Of a stretch of DNA of 64,000 nt, positions 52,796 through 61,036 are shown one piece after another. The notes under the pieces are model-generated. The model saw nothing but the letters and a program-made list of their open reading frames with translations, had not been told where the DNA came from and did no database searches. Position 1 is the stretch's first letter. Each line of letters opens with the position of its first letter. This stretch comes from Streptomyces sp. B21-083 (lineage in GTDB: Bacteria; Actinomycetota; Actinomycetes; Streptomycetales; Streptomycetaceae). The position numbers and the translations under genes were made by a program. The stretch lies in assembly GCF_036898825.1 (NCBI RefSeq), contig NZ_JARUND010000001.1, positions 682,001-746,000 of the forward strand. The letters are read 5' to 3'.

Positions 52796-52900
52796 GCGGG
52801 TCGTGACTGGCGCTGAGGTGGACAACCACCGGGGAGCGGCCTCGCGAAGAACGCGAAGAACGCACAGTGTGCGTGCGTGCCGTGCGCCTGGGCGATGACA
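52796..52900 (+). promoter_or_regulatory. ZTP (pfl motif) riboswitch
   Basis: The conserved blocks of the ZTP riboswitch appear in order: GGGTCGTGACTGGCG (52798-52812), a small hairpin GGTGGACAACCACC, CGGGGAGCGG (to about 52839), a variable linker with a GC stem, and the closing GCCGTGCGCCTGGGC (52879-52893). This RNA senses ZTP/ZMP, a signal of low 10-formyl-tetrahydrofolate, and in Actinobacteria sits before folD, glyA or purH. Here the ATG 29 bases after the last block opens only a 17-codon folD-like stub. Confidence 0.85.
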
Positions 52901-52921
52901 ACTGCTCGCTCAGGAGTGAAC

Positions 52922-52975
52922 ATGTCTCAGGCACAGGCCCGGATCATGGACGGCACCTCTCTCAGCAGGAGTTGA
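52922..52975 (+). pseudogene. folD: folD remnant (first 17 codons only)
   Basis: ATG at 52922 with AGGAG at six bases starts MSQAQARIMDGTSLSRS and then stops. The first 16 residues match the N-terminus of FolD (methylenetetrahydrofolate dehydrogenase/cyclohydrolase), where xAxIxDGxxxAxx is conserved. A ZTP riboswitch directly upstream, the usual folD control element, supports the identity. The rest of the gene is absent; the next gene starts eight bases later. It may now be only a leader peptide. Confidence 0.65.
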
Positions 52976-52982
52976 CCCGCCG

Positions 52983-53390
52983 GTGACCACGAGAGACGAC
53001 GGCCGTCAGGTGGACGTCACGACCCTGGTCAACGAGATCCATGGCCACCTGCTCATCGCCGCCACCCGCCAGGAGGGACACGAGGCAGCGGTCCACTTCA
53101 CGGCTCGGCTCGACTGGCTGACGAGTCATCAGCGAGCCGAACTGGAGAGGCAGTTCGCGGCGGAGCATCTCGCGCTCACCCGGGCCTCCTGGCAGCGCAC
53201 CGCGGCCCGCAGCGCCGAGTTGCGGACCGAGTACGAGGCGAAGTACCGCCGTCTGAAGGGGCGGTTGACGGCCGTATGCCTGACACCGCGGCGTCGACGG
53301 TGCCGCTCACCCTGCTTCTCCTCGCTCCGCTACGCCGCTAGGCGCTCCGCGGGACAGGCGGTTCCTCCGGCGCGGGCCGGTGGGGGCTGA
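52983..53390 (+). CDS. Hypothetical helical protein downstream of the ZTP riboswitch
   Basis: The first 95 residues look genuine: DVTTLVNEIHGHLLIAATRQ, then ARLDWLTSHQRAELERQF and a charged helix (SAELRTEYEAKYRRLKGRL), a pattern seen in a family of small Streptomyces proteins of about 100 residues with unknown function. The last 40 residues are Arg/Ala-rich and run into the first 93-base repeat, so the natural C-terminus has probably been replaced. The GTG uses AGGAG inside the folD stub. Expression is probably under the riboswitch. Confidence 0.65.
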   Translation: MTTRDDGRQVDVTTLVNEIHGHLLIAATRQEGHEAAVHFTARLDWLTSHQRAELERQFAAEHLALTRASWQRTAARSAELRTEYEAKYRRLKGRLTAVCLTPRRRRCRSPCFSSLRYAARRSAGQAVPPARAGGG

Positions 53391-53722
53391 TCGCGCATTT
53401 CCCCGCGCCCCCTTCAGAGCGCTGGCACGCCCGTCCACTCCCCGGGACAGGCGGTTCCTCCGGCGCGGGCCGGTGGGGGCCGGTCGCGCAGTTCCCCGCG
53501 CCCCCTACAGAGCGCTGGCACGCCCGTCCACTCCCCGGGACAGGCGGTTCCTCCGCCGCCGGCCGGTGGGGGCCGGTCGCGCAGTTCCCCGCGCCCCCTA
53601 CAGAGCGCTGGCACGCCCGTCCACTCCCCGGGACAGGCGGTTCCTCCGCCGCCGGCCGGTGGGGGCCGGTCGCGCAGTTCCCCGCGCCCCTTACGGGCGC
53701 GACGCGCCCGTTCCGGGGGGCT
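53351..53722. repeat. 93-bp tandem repeat, four copies
   Basis: The word GGGACAGGCGGTTCCTCCG starts at 53351, 53444, 53537 and 53630, an exact 93-base period. Copies two to four are nearly identical; the last lacks its end and finishes in the hairpin CGCGCCC/GGGCGCG (53683-53701). Each unit contains the dispersed word GGTCGCGCAGTTCCCCGCG. The period is a multiple of three, so an open frame of 31-residue repeats exists on the plus strand, but no start site supports it. The 367 bases before the glycosyltransferase gene hold nothing else. Confidence 0.9.
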
Positions 53723-53757
53723 CCCCAGTCGGCGGCCTGGGCGCCATACTGGCCCCC

Positions 53758-55002
53758 GTGCGTGTAGCGATCATGACGGCAGGCTCACGGGGTGACGTGG
53801 CCCCCTACACCGGGCTCGGACACGGGCTGGCCCGTGCGGGGCACGAGGTCACCCTGGTCACGCACGGCTGCTTCGAGCCGCTGGTGGCGGGGTCCGGGGT
53901 CGGGTTCCACGCCCTGCCTGTGGACCCCCGGGCGGAGTTGGAGTCGGCGCGCGGGCGCGGGCTGCACCGCAGCTCGACCGGGGCCGGGAAGCTTCTGCGG
54001 GTGGTCGAGATGGCGCGGCGGCTCGTCGGCCGGATGACCGACGACCTGCTGGCCGCCGCCCGCGTGAACGACGTCCTGCTGCTGTCCAGTTCGCTGGGCC
54101 CCCTGGGACACACCATCGCGGAGGGGCTGCGCCTGCCGAGCATGGGCGTGTACCTCCAACCGCTCGACCCGACAGCGGAGTTCGGGCCGCCCGTCCTCGG
54201 GGGCCGTTCCTGGGGCCCGGCGGGCAACCGGCTCGCGGGGAACGGGGTGAGTCTGGCCGTCGAGCAGGTCTTCGCCTCGACGGTGCCGGCCGTACGGACC
54301 CGGCTCGGCCTGTCCCGCAACGCCCCGGGGGCCGCGCGCCGCGCCCGGGAGCGCCAGGGCTGGCCGGTGCATCACGGCTTCAGCCCGCTGGTGGTGCCCC
54401 GGCCTCGCGACTGGCGCCCGGGGCTCGATGTCGCGGGTTACTGGTGGCCGTACGACACCCGGCCCGACCTTCCGCGCGAGCTGGAGGAGTTCCTCGCCTC
54501 CGGGCCGCCGCCCGTGTTCGTGGGCCTGGGCAGCGCCACCGTGCCCGATCCACGGCGGCTGAGCGCCGTCGTCGTCGGGGCGCTGCGGCAGGCCGGGCTG
54601 CGTGGGGTGATCCAGCGGGGGTGGGGCGGGCTCGAAGGGGACGGTGACGACATGCTGACCATCGGCGAGGTGGCGCACTCCGCGCTGTTCCCTCGTATGG
54701 CGGCCGTGGTCCATCACTCGGGCGCGGGCACGACCGCCGCCGGTCTGCGGGCCGGGGTGCCGGCGGTGCCCGTGCCGATCCAGTTCGACGAGGGTTTCTG
54801 GGCGGGGCGGCTGGTTTCCCTGGGCGTGGCCCCACGGCCGGTGCCCCTGCGGAGGCTGACGACCGCCACCCTCGCCTCGGCCCTCCTACGGGCGACCGGT
54901 GACCCCTCGTACGGGGAGCGGGCGCGTGTCCTCGCGGCCCGGATCGGCGCGGAGGACGGTGTCGGACCGGTTCTGGAGTCGGTGAACCGGCTGGCCGATT
55001 GA
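53758..55002 (+). CDS. Glycosyltransferase, UGT/sterol-glucosyltransferase-like (GT1/GT28)
   Basis: GT-B enzyme of 414 residues. N-terminal VAIMTAGSRGDVAPYTGLGHGLARAGHEVTLVTH is diagnostic; C-terminal nucleotide-sugar site has VFVGLGSATVPDP, LFPRMAAVVHHSGAGTTAAGLRAGVPAVPVP and FDEGFWAGRL. Such enzymes glycosylate lipids, sterols, macrolides or other natural products. GTG at 53758 is the family start; the open frame further upstream is repeat sequence. No biosynthetic cluster is adjacent. Confidence 0.9.
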   Translation: MRVAIMTAGSRGDVAPYTGLGHGLARAGHEVTLVTHGCFEPLVAGSGVGFHALPVDPRAELESARGRGLHRSSTGAGKLLRVVEMARRLVGRMTDDLLAAARVNDVLLLSSSLGPLGHTIAEGLRLPSMGVYLQPLDPTAEFGPPVLGGRSWGPAGNRLAGNGVSLAVEQVFASTVPAVRTRLGLSRNAPGAARRARERQGWPVHHGFSPLVVPRPRDWRPGLDVAGYWWPYDTRPDLPRELEEFLASGPPPVFVGLGSATVPDPRRLSAVVVGALRQAGLRGVIQRGWGGLEGDGDDMLTIGEVAHSALFPRMAAVVHHSGAGTTAAGLRAGVPAVPVPIQFDEGFWAGRLVSLGVAPRPVPLRRLTTATLASALLRATGDPSYGERARVLAARIGAEDGVGPVLESVNRLAD

Positions 55003-55051
55003 GCAACGCCGGCCGGACGGGCGCAGCCCGCCCCGGGCGGCCCCGGCAACG

Positions 55052-55741
55052 TCAGGAAGTCCCCGTGCCCTCGGCACGCGCCGAGCCCGGGGGCAGCCAG
55101 CCCGCCGGCCGCAGGATGCCCAGCAGCATCCGCACCAGCTCGTCCACCACCTCGTCCAGGGTGGCGTCCACCCACCCGGCGCTCCAGTCGTGCAGCAGGC
55201 CGTTGACGCTGCCGATGAACGCGGTCGCGGCGAGCCGGTAGTCACGTGGCGCCGCCTCCCCCACGGCGACGGCGGACTCCGCCTCCGAACAGATGAGGTT
55301 CACCCAGCGGGAGCGGCGGGCCAGGCGCTGTTCCTCCAGGCGGGCGCTGACGCCGATGATCTCGACGAAGGTGATCCGGATGCGGCGCGGGTCGGCGGTG
55401 ACGTTGGCGGCGTAGGCGCGGAAGATCGCGCCGGCGCGTTCGGCTAGGGGCAGGCCCTCGGCGGCGGCCAGCGCGGTGAGCGCCGCCCCCTCGGCCCAGT
55501 CGTTGACCTGGAGGTGAAGGGCGGCCAGGAGGTCCTCCAGGGTGCGGAACTCCTCGTAGAACTGGCGCGTCGACAGACCGGCCGCCTCGCTGAGCGCGGC
55601 GACGGTCGTCGAGCGGTAACCCGGAGTGTCACCGAACAACCGGAGCGCGGCTTCCAGGAATCTCCGGCGCCGGTCGGCCTGTCGTTCCTCGGCCGTCCTG
55701 CCTGCGTAGCGGCCGGTCGGCGCCCTGAGTCTGCCCGCCAA
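55052..55741 (-). CDS. TetR family transcriptional regulator
   Basis: Regulator of 229 residues. The basic N-terminus (GRTAEERQADRRRRFLEAALRLFG) leads into the HTH TTVAALSEAAGLSTRQFYEEF. The TTG at 55741 is chosen because AAGGAGG lies five bases upstream. Convergent with the glycosyltransferase gene and divergent from the beta-propeller gene; the 203-base spacer to the latter may hold its operator, but no clear palindrome was seen. Confidence 0.88.
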   Translation of the reverse strand: MAGRLRAPTGRYAGRTAEERQADRRRRFLEAALRLFGDTPGYRSTTVAALSEAAGLSTRQFYEEFRTLEDLLAALHLQVNDWAEGAALTALAAAEGLPLAERAGAIFRAYAANVTADPRRIRITFVEIIGVSARLEEQRLARRSRWVNLICSEAESAVAVGEAAPRDYRLAATAFIGSVNGLLHDWSAGWVDATLDEVVDELVRMLLGILRPAGWLPPGSARAEGTGTS

Positions 55742-55944
55742 TGAACCCTCCTTCGTCGGTCCGGGGGCCAAGTTTGTCGTGCACGCAGTCTTGTGGAGAA
55801 GGGCACCCCCTCCTTACTTTCCAGTAAGTCCAATCTGAACGTGACCGTGTTCAGTTTCCCGCCCGCGACCGCGATCTCTCTTTTGCCCTATATGTCATGC
55901 ACCCGCCACAGTCCGTCTGTCCACTCCCGGAAGGGAAAGCGCTC

Positions 55945-57219
55945 ATGTCCGCTTCCAGATCCAGGCACCTCTGCGCCCTGGCCGCCGCCCTCGTTCTGAC
56001 CGTCACCGCCCCCGCGACCACCGCCGTCGCCGCGTCGGCGGCCGAGGGTTCCGGCACGACCGCCGCCGCGAGCCTGCGCGAGGTGATGTTCGTCGGCAAC
56101 AACTGGGAAGGCACCGCGGACGTCATCAAGTCCACCGGCGACTTCGCCAAGATCGGCCGGATCAACGTCGTACCCGACAAGGCGGCGCGGATGGCCGCGA
56201 TCAACGCCGACCCCATCAAGTGGATCTACTTCATGGCCATCCGCAACGGCGTCGGCGAGGGCCACGACCAGCTGGTCGACGACATGTACTCCACCCCGGA
56301 CGGCAAGTCGGTGGTCGTCTCCCGGCCCAGCTTCGCCGATGTCGTGTCGATCAACCTCGCCACCGGGGCGATCAACTGGCGCTTCCCCGTGTCGGGTTAC
56401 CGCTCCGACCACATGGCGGTCTCCCCCGACGGCACCCGGGTCGCGGTCTCCGCCTCGATCTCCAACACCGTGCACGTGCTGAACATCGACACCGGGGCAC
56501 AGATCGGCTCGTTCGCCACCGGCGACAAGCCCCACGAGAACATCTTCACCAAGGACGGCAAGTACATCTGGAACATGTCCATCGGGGACGTCAACACCAA
56601 CCAGGACGCTCCGTGGCAGGACTTCACGAAGGGCGACCGGAAGATCACGGTCGTCGACGCGGCCACCTTCAAGCAGGTGAAGGTGATCGACATGCGGCAA
56701 CGGCTCGACGCCATCGGGCTCAAGGACTACTCGGACGCGGTCCGCCCGGCCGTCTTCTCGCCCGACGAGTCGAAGCTGTACTTCCAGGTCTCGTTCTTCA
56801 ACGGCTTCTTCGAGTACGACGTCGCCACCGACAAGATCACCCGGACGAAGACCCTGCCGAAGAACCCGGCGACCAGCGACGACCGCACCACGTTCGTCAA
56901 CGACTCGCGCCACCACGGGATTTCGATGAACCCGGACGGCACGAAGCTGTGCGTCGCGGGCACGATGGACGACTACGCGACGGTCGTCGACCGTGCGACG
57001 CTCCAGGAGGGCCCGCTCGTTCCCGCCTCGAAGCCCTACTGGGCCACGGTGAGCGGTGACGGCAAGTCCTGCGTGATCTCCGAGAGCGGTGCCGACCAGG
57101 TCACGGCCATCGACTTCGCCACCGGGCTGAAGACGGTGTCCGTGCCGGTCGGCGACCACCCCCAGCGAGTCCGCCTCGGCCATGTCGAGGCGGACTGGAC
57201 TGGCCCGGCGACCAACTGA
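55945..57219 (+). CDS. Secreted seven-bladed beta-propeller (YVTN/YncE-like) protein
   Basis: Extracellular protein of 424 residues with a signal peptide ending near AVAASAAEG. Repeated blades are visible: DDMYSTPDGKSVVVSRP, DHMAVSPDGTRVAVSASISNTVHVLNIDTG, KPHENIFTKDGKYIWNMS, RPAVFSPDESKLYFQV, HHGISMNPDGTKLCVAG. Function is unclear; relatives bind metals or act as scaffolds or dehydrogenases. GGAAGGGA precedes the ATG at ten bases. Convergent with the GH5 gene. Confidence 0.85.
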   Translation: MSASRSRHLCALAAALVLTVTAPATTAVAASAAEGSGTTAAASLREVMFVGNNWEGTADVIKSTGDFAKIGRINVVPDKAARMAAINADPIKWIYFMAIRNGVGEGHDQLVDDMYSTPDGKSVVVSRPSFADVVSINLATGAINWRFPVSGYRSDHMAVSPDGTRVAVSASISNTVHVLNIDTGAQIGSFATGDKPHENIFTKDGKYIWNMSIGDVNTNQDAPWQDFTKGDRKITVVDAATFKQVKVIDMRQRLDAIGLKDYSDAVRPAVFSPDESKLYFQVSFFNGFFEYDVATDKITRTKTLPKNPATSDDRTTFVNDSRHHGISMNPDGTKLCVAGTMDDYATVVDRATLQEGPLVPASKPYWATVSGDGKSCVISESGADQVTAIDFATGLKTVSVPVGDHPQRVRLGHVEADWTGPATN

Positions 57220-57256
57220 CCTGTCGTTTCAGGTCGGTTGACCGCCGGTTGCTCGA

Positions 57257-59119
57257 CTAGCTGAACTCCTGCGCGGCCCACGAGGCCAGTTCGGTCCGCG
57301 CGGCGCTCAGCAGGGTCGCCGAGGGAGCCGTCGCCCCGTTGGTCACCAGCGCGTAGTGCAGGACCCCCGAGTCCGGCGCGGTGAGCAGCACGCGGCGGCT
57401 TCCCGTGTTGCCGGGCTCGGTGCCCACCGCGATCGGGGTCGTGCTGGTGTAGGCCGGCGGGCCGTACACCGTGCCGAGGTCGGAGACGACCGTGGTGGTC
57501 GCCGTCGGGAAGGACGCGGGCAGATGGAGTTCGGTCGGCGCCGAGATGCCCTTCGACCGCCACACCAGCACCGAGTACTGGCCCGAGCCCACCAGTTGGG
57601 CCACGTTGGGCAGTGAACTCGGCACCGGGTTCCAGGTCAGGGTCGTGGACCCGTCCCGGGACCGGTCCTCGTAGGTGAAGGCGAGCGCCGTCCCCGCAGT
57701 GGCGCCCGGATAGACGCGGTCCAGCATCCGGGCGTCCTGCCGCAGCACCGCCGTACCGGAGTCGTCGAGGCGTACGGCGGACAGGTCCTCGTCGTTCCAG
57801 CCGTCACCGCTGGTGATCACCTTGTCGGCGTTGTCGTTCATCAGCTCCCTGTGGCGGCCGTTGTAGATGTCCCACTGCCACTGGCTGCCGGACAGGACCG
57901 GCCCGGAGACACTCGCGTTCGCCCACCAACTCGCCCCCTTCACCCGGGAGTCGAGGGCCTGGTACATCGCCTTGAGGACGGTCGGCGCCTTGTCGGAGAT
58001 GTTGCCGTTGAGGGGGTGGCCGAACTCGCTGACGATCCCCGTGGTCCCGGTGGCGGCGGCCCGGTCGCGGACCGTACCGAAGTCGGTGGTGTACTGCCCG
58101 TCACCGGCCTTGCCCCACATGAAGACGCCGGAGATGGCCTTCTGGTCGTAGAAGTGGGTGTTGAAGACATAGCGCGGACCGATGGTCCCGGCGTCGAGCA
58201 GGCCGCCCTCCTGCTTCTGGAAGTCGAGGTTGGCGTTCCAGAACATGTTCGGTTCCACGAAGGCCGGCTTGTCCTGCCAGCCGGCCGCGTCCATCCGCGA
58301 CCGGAACTTCACGAAGAACGGCCACAGGACGTCCTTCTCCCAGGTCCGGCTGGTCTGGCCCGAGTCGTAGTTGCCCGCATGCGGCTCGTTGTACGGGTCG
58401 AAGCCGACGACACCGGTGAACTGCGCGCTCGTCAGGTTCTGCTTGAGATACGTCATCGTCTTCTGCGCGGTGTCGAGGAACGAGTCCTGGATCCCGTAGG
58501 TGTTGTGCCAGAAGTCGTACGCCCCGTCCCGCACGGCCGCGTTCGAGGTGATGTTCTGCCCCCAGAGGAGGCAGATACCGCAGCTCTCGTCCGGATAGTT
58601 GGCGAGGTCGACGGCCCACTTGGGGGCGCCGTCGCCGGTGTACCAGCTGTCCGAGTCGAAGAGCCAACGGGAGTAGAGGTCCTGGTGGAAGTCGGGGTAG
58701 ACACGGATGCCCGCGTCCAGGAAGGCACCCATCTGGGCGGTGGCGGCGGCCAGATAGCTGCTGCTCACCGTCCCCCGGGTGGGCTCCGCGTACGCCCAGG
58801 AGAGCAGGAAGCGGACACTGTTGCCGCCGCCGAGCGCGCGCAGGGCGGTCGCCGACTTCTTGGCGTCGGCCACGGAGGCGAACGGCAGTCCGTTGTTCTC
58901 CTTGAGCTTCGTCTCGCCGGAGACGTTGTAGCCGCGCAGTACGACCTCCCGGCCCAGGGAGTCCGTGAACCGGCCGTTCTGGACGGTGAGGGTGGTGGAG
59001 GCCGGAGAGTCGAACCAGAGGGTGTCGGCCCGGGCGGGCTGGGAGCCGACAGTGGTCACAAAACCCGTGACCAGAACCAGTACGCCGAGCAAATGCACAC
59101 GTGACTTCGACATGTGCAT
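57257..59119 (-). CDS. Secreted GH5-family glycoside hydrolase (endoglycoceramidase-like)
   Basis: Extracellular glycosidase of about 620 residues. Signal peptide ends near PARADT. The TIM barrel has LRGYNVSGETKL, SVRFLLSWAYAEP, acid/base Glu in GFDPYNEPH and nucleophile Glu in IVSEFGHPL, fitting GH5 enzymes of the endoglycoceramidase type; a beta-sandwich C-terminal region (about 460-600) completes the family length. Substrate may be a plant or fungal glycolipid or glucan. The ATG at 59119 or 59113 starts it; neither has a clear ribosome binding site. Confidence 0.85.
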   Translation of the reverse strand: MHMSKSRVHLLGVLVLVTGFVTTVGSQPARADTLWFDSPASTTLTVQNGRFTDSLGREVVLRGYNVSGETKLKENNGLPFASVADAKKSATALRALGGGNSVRFLLSWAYAEPTRGTVSSSYLAAATAQMGAFLDAGIRVYPDFHQDLYSRWLFDSDSWYTGDGAPKWAVDLANYPDESCGICLLWGQNITSNAAVRDGAYDFWHNTYGIQDSFLDTAQKTMTYLKQNLTSAQFTGVVGFDPYNEPHAGNYDSGQTSRTWEKDVLWPFFVKFRSRMDAAGWQDKPAFVEPNMFWNANLDFQKQEGGLLDAGTIGPRYVFNTHFYDQKAISGVFMWGKAGDGQYTTDFGTVRDRAAATGTTGIVSEFGHPLNGNISDKAPTVLKAMYQALDSRVKGASWWANASVSGPVLSGSQWQWDIYNGRHRELMNDNADKVITSGDGWNDEDLSAVRLDDSGTAVLRQDARMLDRVYPGATAGTALAFTYEDRSRDGSTTLTWNPVPSSLPNVAQLVGSGQYSVLVWRSKGISAPTELHLPASFPTATTTVVSDLGTVYGPPAYTSTTPIAVGTEPGNTGSRRVLLTAPDSGVLHYALVTNGATAPSATLLSAARTELASWAAQEFS

Positions 59120-59232
59120 TACAGTCCCGCGCGCATCAGAGGCCGTCAATAGAAACTGACTCCTGAGTAATCTTCAGCTTTTGACGCCCATGGGCGATGA
59201 TCAAGTAACACGGGCGACAAAAGGAGCGAATC

Positions 59233-60345
59233 GTGCGCGACATCCTCCCGAAGCTCGGGCGCTGGTACGCGGCGGGCGAACCCTTCGGACTCGCGACCGT
59301 CGTCTCGGTGAGCCGCAGCGCGCCCCGTGACCCGGGGGCCGCGATGGCGGTGGGGCCTGGCGGCGAGGTGGTGGGCAGCGTGTCCGGGGGATGTGTCGAG
59401 GGCGCGGTGTTCGAGCTGGCGCAGGAGGTCGTGGCGAGCGGCGAGGCCCGCCTCGAGACCTTCGGCTACAGCGACGAGGACGCCTTCGCGGTGGGTCTCA
59501 CCTGCGGCGGCGAGATCACCGTGCTGGTGCGGCCCGTGACGCCGGCCCTCGACCCGTCCTTCGCGGCGGTCGCGGAGACGGTGGCGGCGGGCCGCCCGGT
59601 GACCGTGGCGACGGTCACCGGGGGTCCCGCGGCGCGCGGCGCCACGCTCACCGTCTGGCCCGACAAGGTGGCCGGCACCCTCGGCACGACCGGCCTGGAC
59701 GTGGCCGTCACCGCCGACGCTCGCGGTGAACTCGCCCTGGGAGCAACGGGGTTGCGGCACTACGGACCCCACGGCGAACGACGCGAGGACGCCGTCACCG
59801 TGTTCCTGCACTCCTTCGCGCCCCCGCCCCGCATGCTCGTCTTCGGCGCCATCGACTACGCGGCCGCCGTGGCCCGGATCGGCGCCTTCCTCGGCTACCG
59901 GGTCACCGTCTGCGACGCCCGCGCGGTCTTCGCCACCCCGGAGCGCTTCCCCGAGGGCGTCGAGGTGATCGTCGACTGGCCGCACCGGTACCTGAGCGGC
60001 ACGGACACCGACGAACGCACGGTGATCTGCGTCCTGACCCACGACCCGAAGTTCGACGTACCGCTGCTGGAGGAGGCCCTGCGCCGCCCCGCCGCGTACA
60101 TCGGGGCGATGGGCAGCCGCCGTACCCACGACGACCGGCGGCGCCGGCTGACGGAAGCCGGCCTCACCAGAGCCGAGCTGTCCCGGCTGCGCTCCCCCAT
60201 CGGGCTCGACCTCGGGGCCCGTACGCCGGAGGAGGTGGCGGTGTCCGTGGCCGCCGAGATAGTCGCCCTGCGGTGGGGCGGCAGCGGGGCGGCGCTGACG
60301 GCGACGGGCGGCGCCATTCATCCGCCGAAGGAGCGTCAGGCCTGA
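59233..60345 (+). CDS. XdhC/CoxI family protein
   Basis: Molybdenum-cofactor insertion/sulfuration factor of 370 residues. N-terminal XdhC_CoxI domain (LATVVSVSRSAPRDPGAAMAV, GSVSGGCVEGAV, GLTCGGEITV) and C-terminal Rossmann domain (VFGAIDYAAAVARIGAFLGYRVTVCDAR, YIGAMGSRRTHDDRR). It normally matures xanthine dehydrogenase or CO-dehydrogenase-type enzymes, but no molybdoenzyme gene is in the window. GTG start with AAAGGAG. Its end overlaps the convergent phosphoesterase gene by ten bases. Confidence 0.92.
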   Translation: MRDILPKLGRWYAAGEPFGLATVVSVSRSAPRDPGAAMAVGPGGEVVGSVSGGCVEGAVFELAQEVVASGEARLETFGYSDEDAFAVGLTCGGEITVLVRPVTPALDPSFAAVAETVAAGRPVTVATVTGGPAARGATLTVWPDKVAGTLGTTGLDVAVTADARGELALGATGLRHYGPHGERREDAVTVFLHSFAPPPRMLVFGAIDYAAAVARIGAFLGYRVTVCDARAVFATPERFPEGVEVIVDWPHRYLSGTDTDERTVICVLTHDPKFDVPLLEEALRRPAAYIGAMGSRRTHDDRRRRLTEAGLTRAELSRLRSPIGLDLGARTPEEVAVSVAAEIVALRWGGSGAALTATGGAIHPPKERQA

Positions 60346-60848
60346 CGGGGAGGCAGCCTGTGCAGCACCACGTCGGTGAGCTGCCCGCCGTCGTCCGTCA
60401 CTGTCGCCGTCATGAAGGTGCGGTGCGGCTGACGGCGCCGGTCCGTGGGCGAGCCGGGGTTCAGCAGCCGCAGGCCGGTGTCCGCGGTGCTGTCCCACGG
60501 GATGTGGCTGTGGCCGAACACCAGGACGTCGACGTCGGGGAAGCGGGCGGCACAGCGGGTCTCGCGGCCCTGTGCGGGGCCCGTCTCGTGGACGACCGCG
60601 AAGCGCAGGCCGCCCAGGTCGGCGTAGGCCACCTCGGGGAGTCTGGCGCGCAGTTCGGGGCCGTCGTTGTTGCCGTACACGCCGATCAGACGGCGGGAGC
60701 GGGTCTCCAGCAGGTCGAGTGTCGCCGTGTCGACCCAGTCGCCGGCGTGGAACACGACGTCGGCGTGCGGGAGTTCGTCGAGAAGGGGTGCGGGCAGCTC
60801 GCGCGCGCGTTTGGGGAGGTGGGTGTCGGAGAGGAGCAGAAGGTGCAC
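60336..60848 (-). CDS. YfcE/MJ0936-type metallophosphoesterase
   Basis: Small calcineurin-like phosphodiesterase of 170 residues. Metal motifs LLLLSDTHLP, FHAGDWVD, GVYGNNDGPE, FAVVHE and FGHSHIPW are complete. Such enzymes hydrolyse phosphodiesters of unknown natural substrates. Convergent overlap with xdhC by ten bases means antisense transcripts are possible. Confidence 0.92.
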   Translation of the reverse strand: MHLLLLSDTHLPKRARELPAPLLDELPHADVVFHAGDWVDTATLDLLETRSRRLIGVYGNNDGPELRARLPEVAYADLGGLRFAVVHETGPAQGRETRCAARFPDVDVLVFGHSHIPWDSTADTGLRLLNPGSPTDRRRQPHRTFMTATVTDDGGQLTDVVLHRLPPRQA

Positions 60849-60914
60849 GGACCCGAGCGTAGGCGCTCCACGGGATGCCAGGATTTGCCGTCGAGCGGCT
60901 GCGGCAGCATCGTG

Positions 60915-60950
60915 GCTGGTCGCGCAGTTCCCCGCGCCCCTTCGGGCGCG
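60915..60950. repeat. Dispersed intergenic repeat copy in a divergent spacer
   Basis: GGTCGCGCAGTTCCCCGCG with hairpin CGCGCCC (60933-60939)/GGGCGCG (60944-60950). Here it lies between two gene starts, so it is not a simple terminator. Confidence 0.75.
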
Positions 60951-61036
60951 AGGTCCGTGCGAGGTTAGTATCAGGCAGCCCTGTCCGCGCCGTCGCGGAT
61001 ACGGGGAGTAGAGCCAAAAAGGGAGCTTCCAGCCGT

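Noticed and set aside
53351..53722. Possible CRISPR array
   Set aside because: Units abut with no unique spacers, have a 93-base period, and no cas genes are near.
53380..53757. N-terminal extension of the glycosyltransferase through the repeats
   Set aside because: The frame is open only because the period is a multiple of three; the family start is the GTG at 53758.
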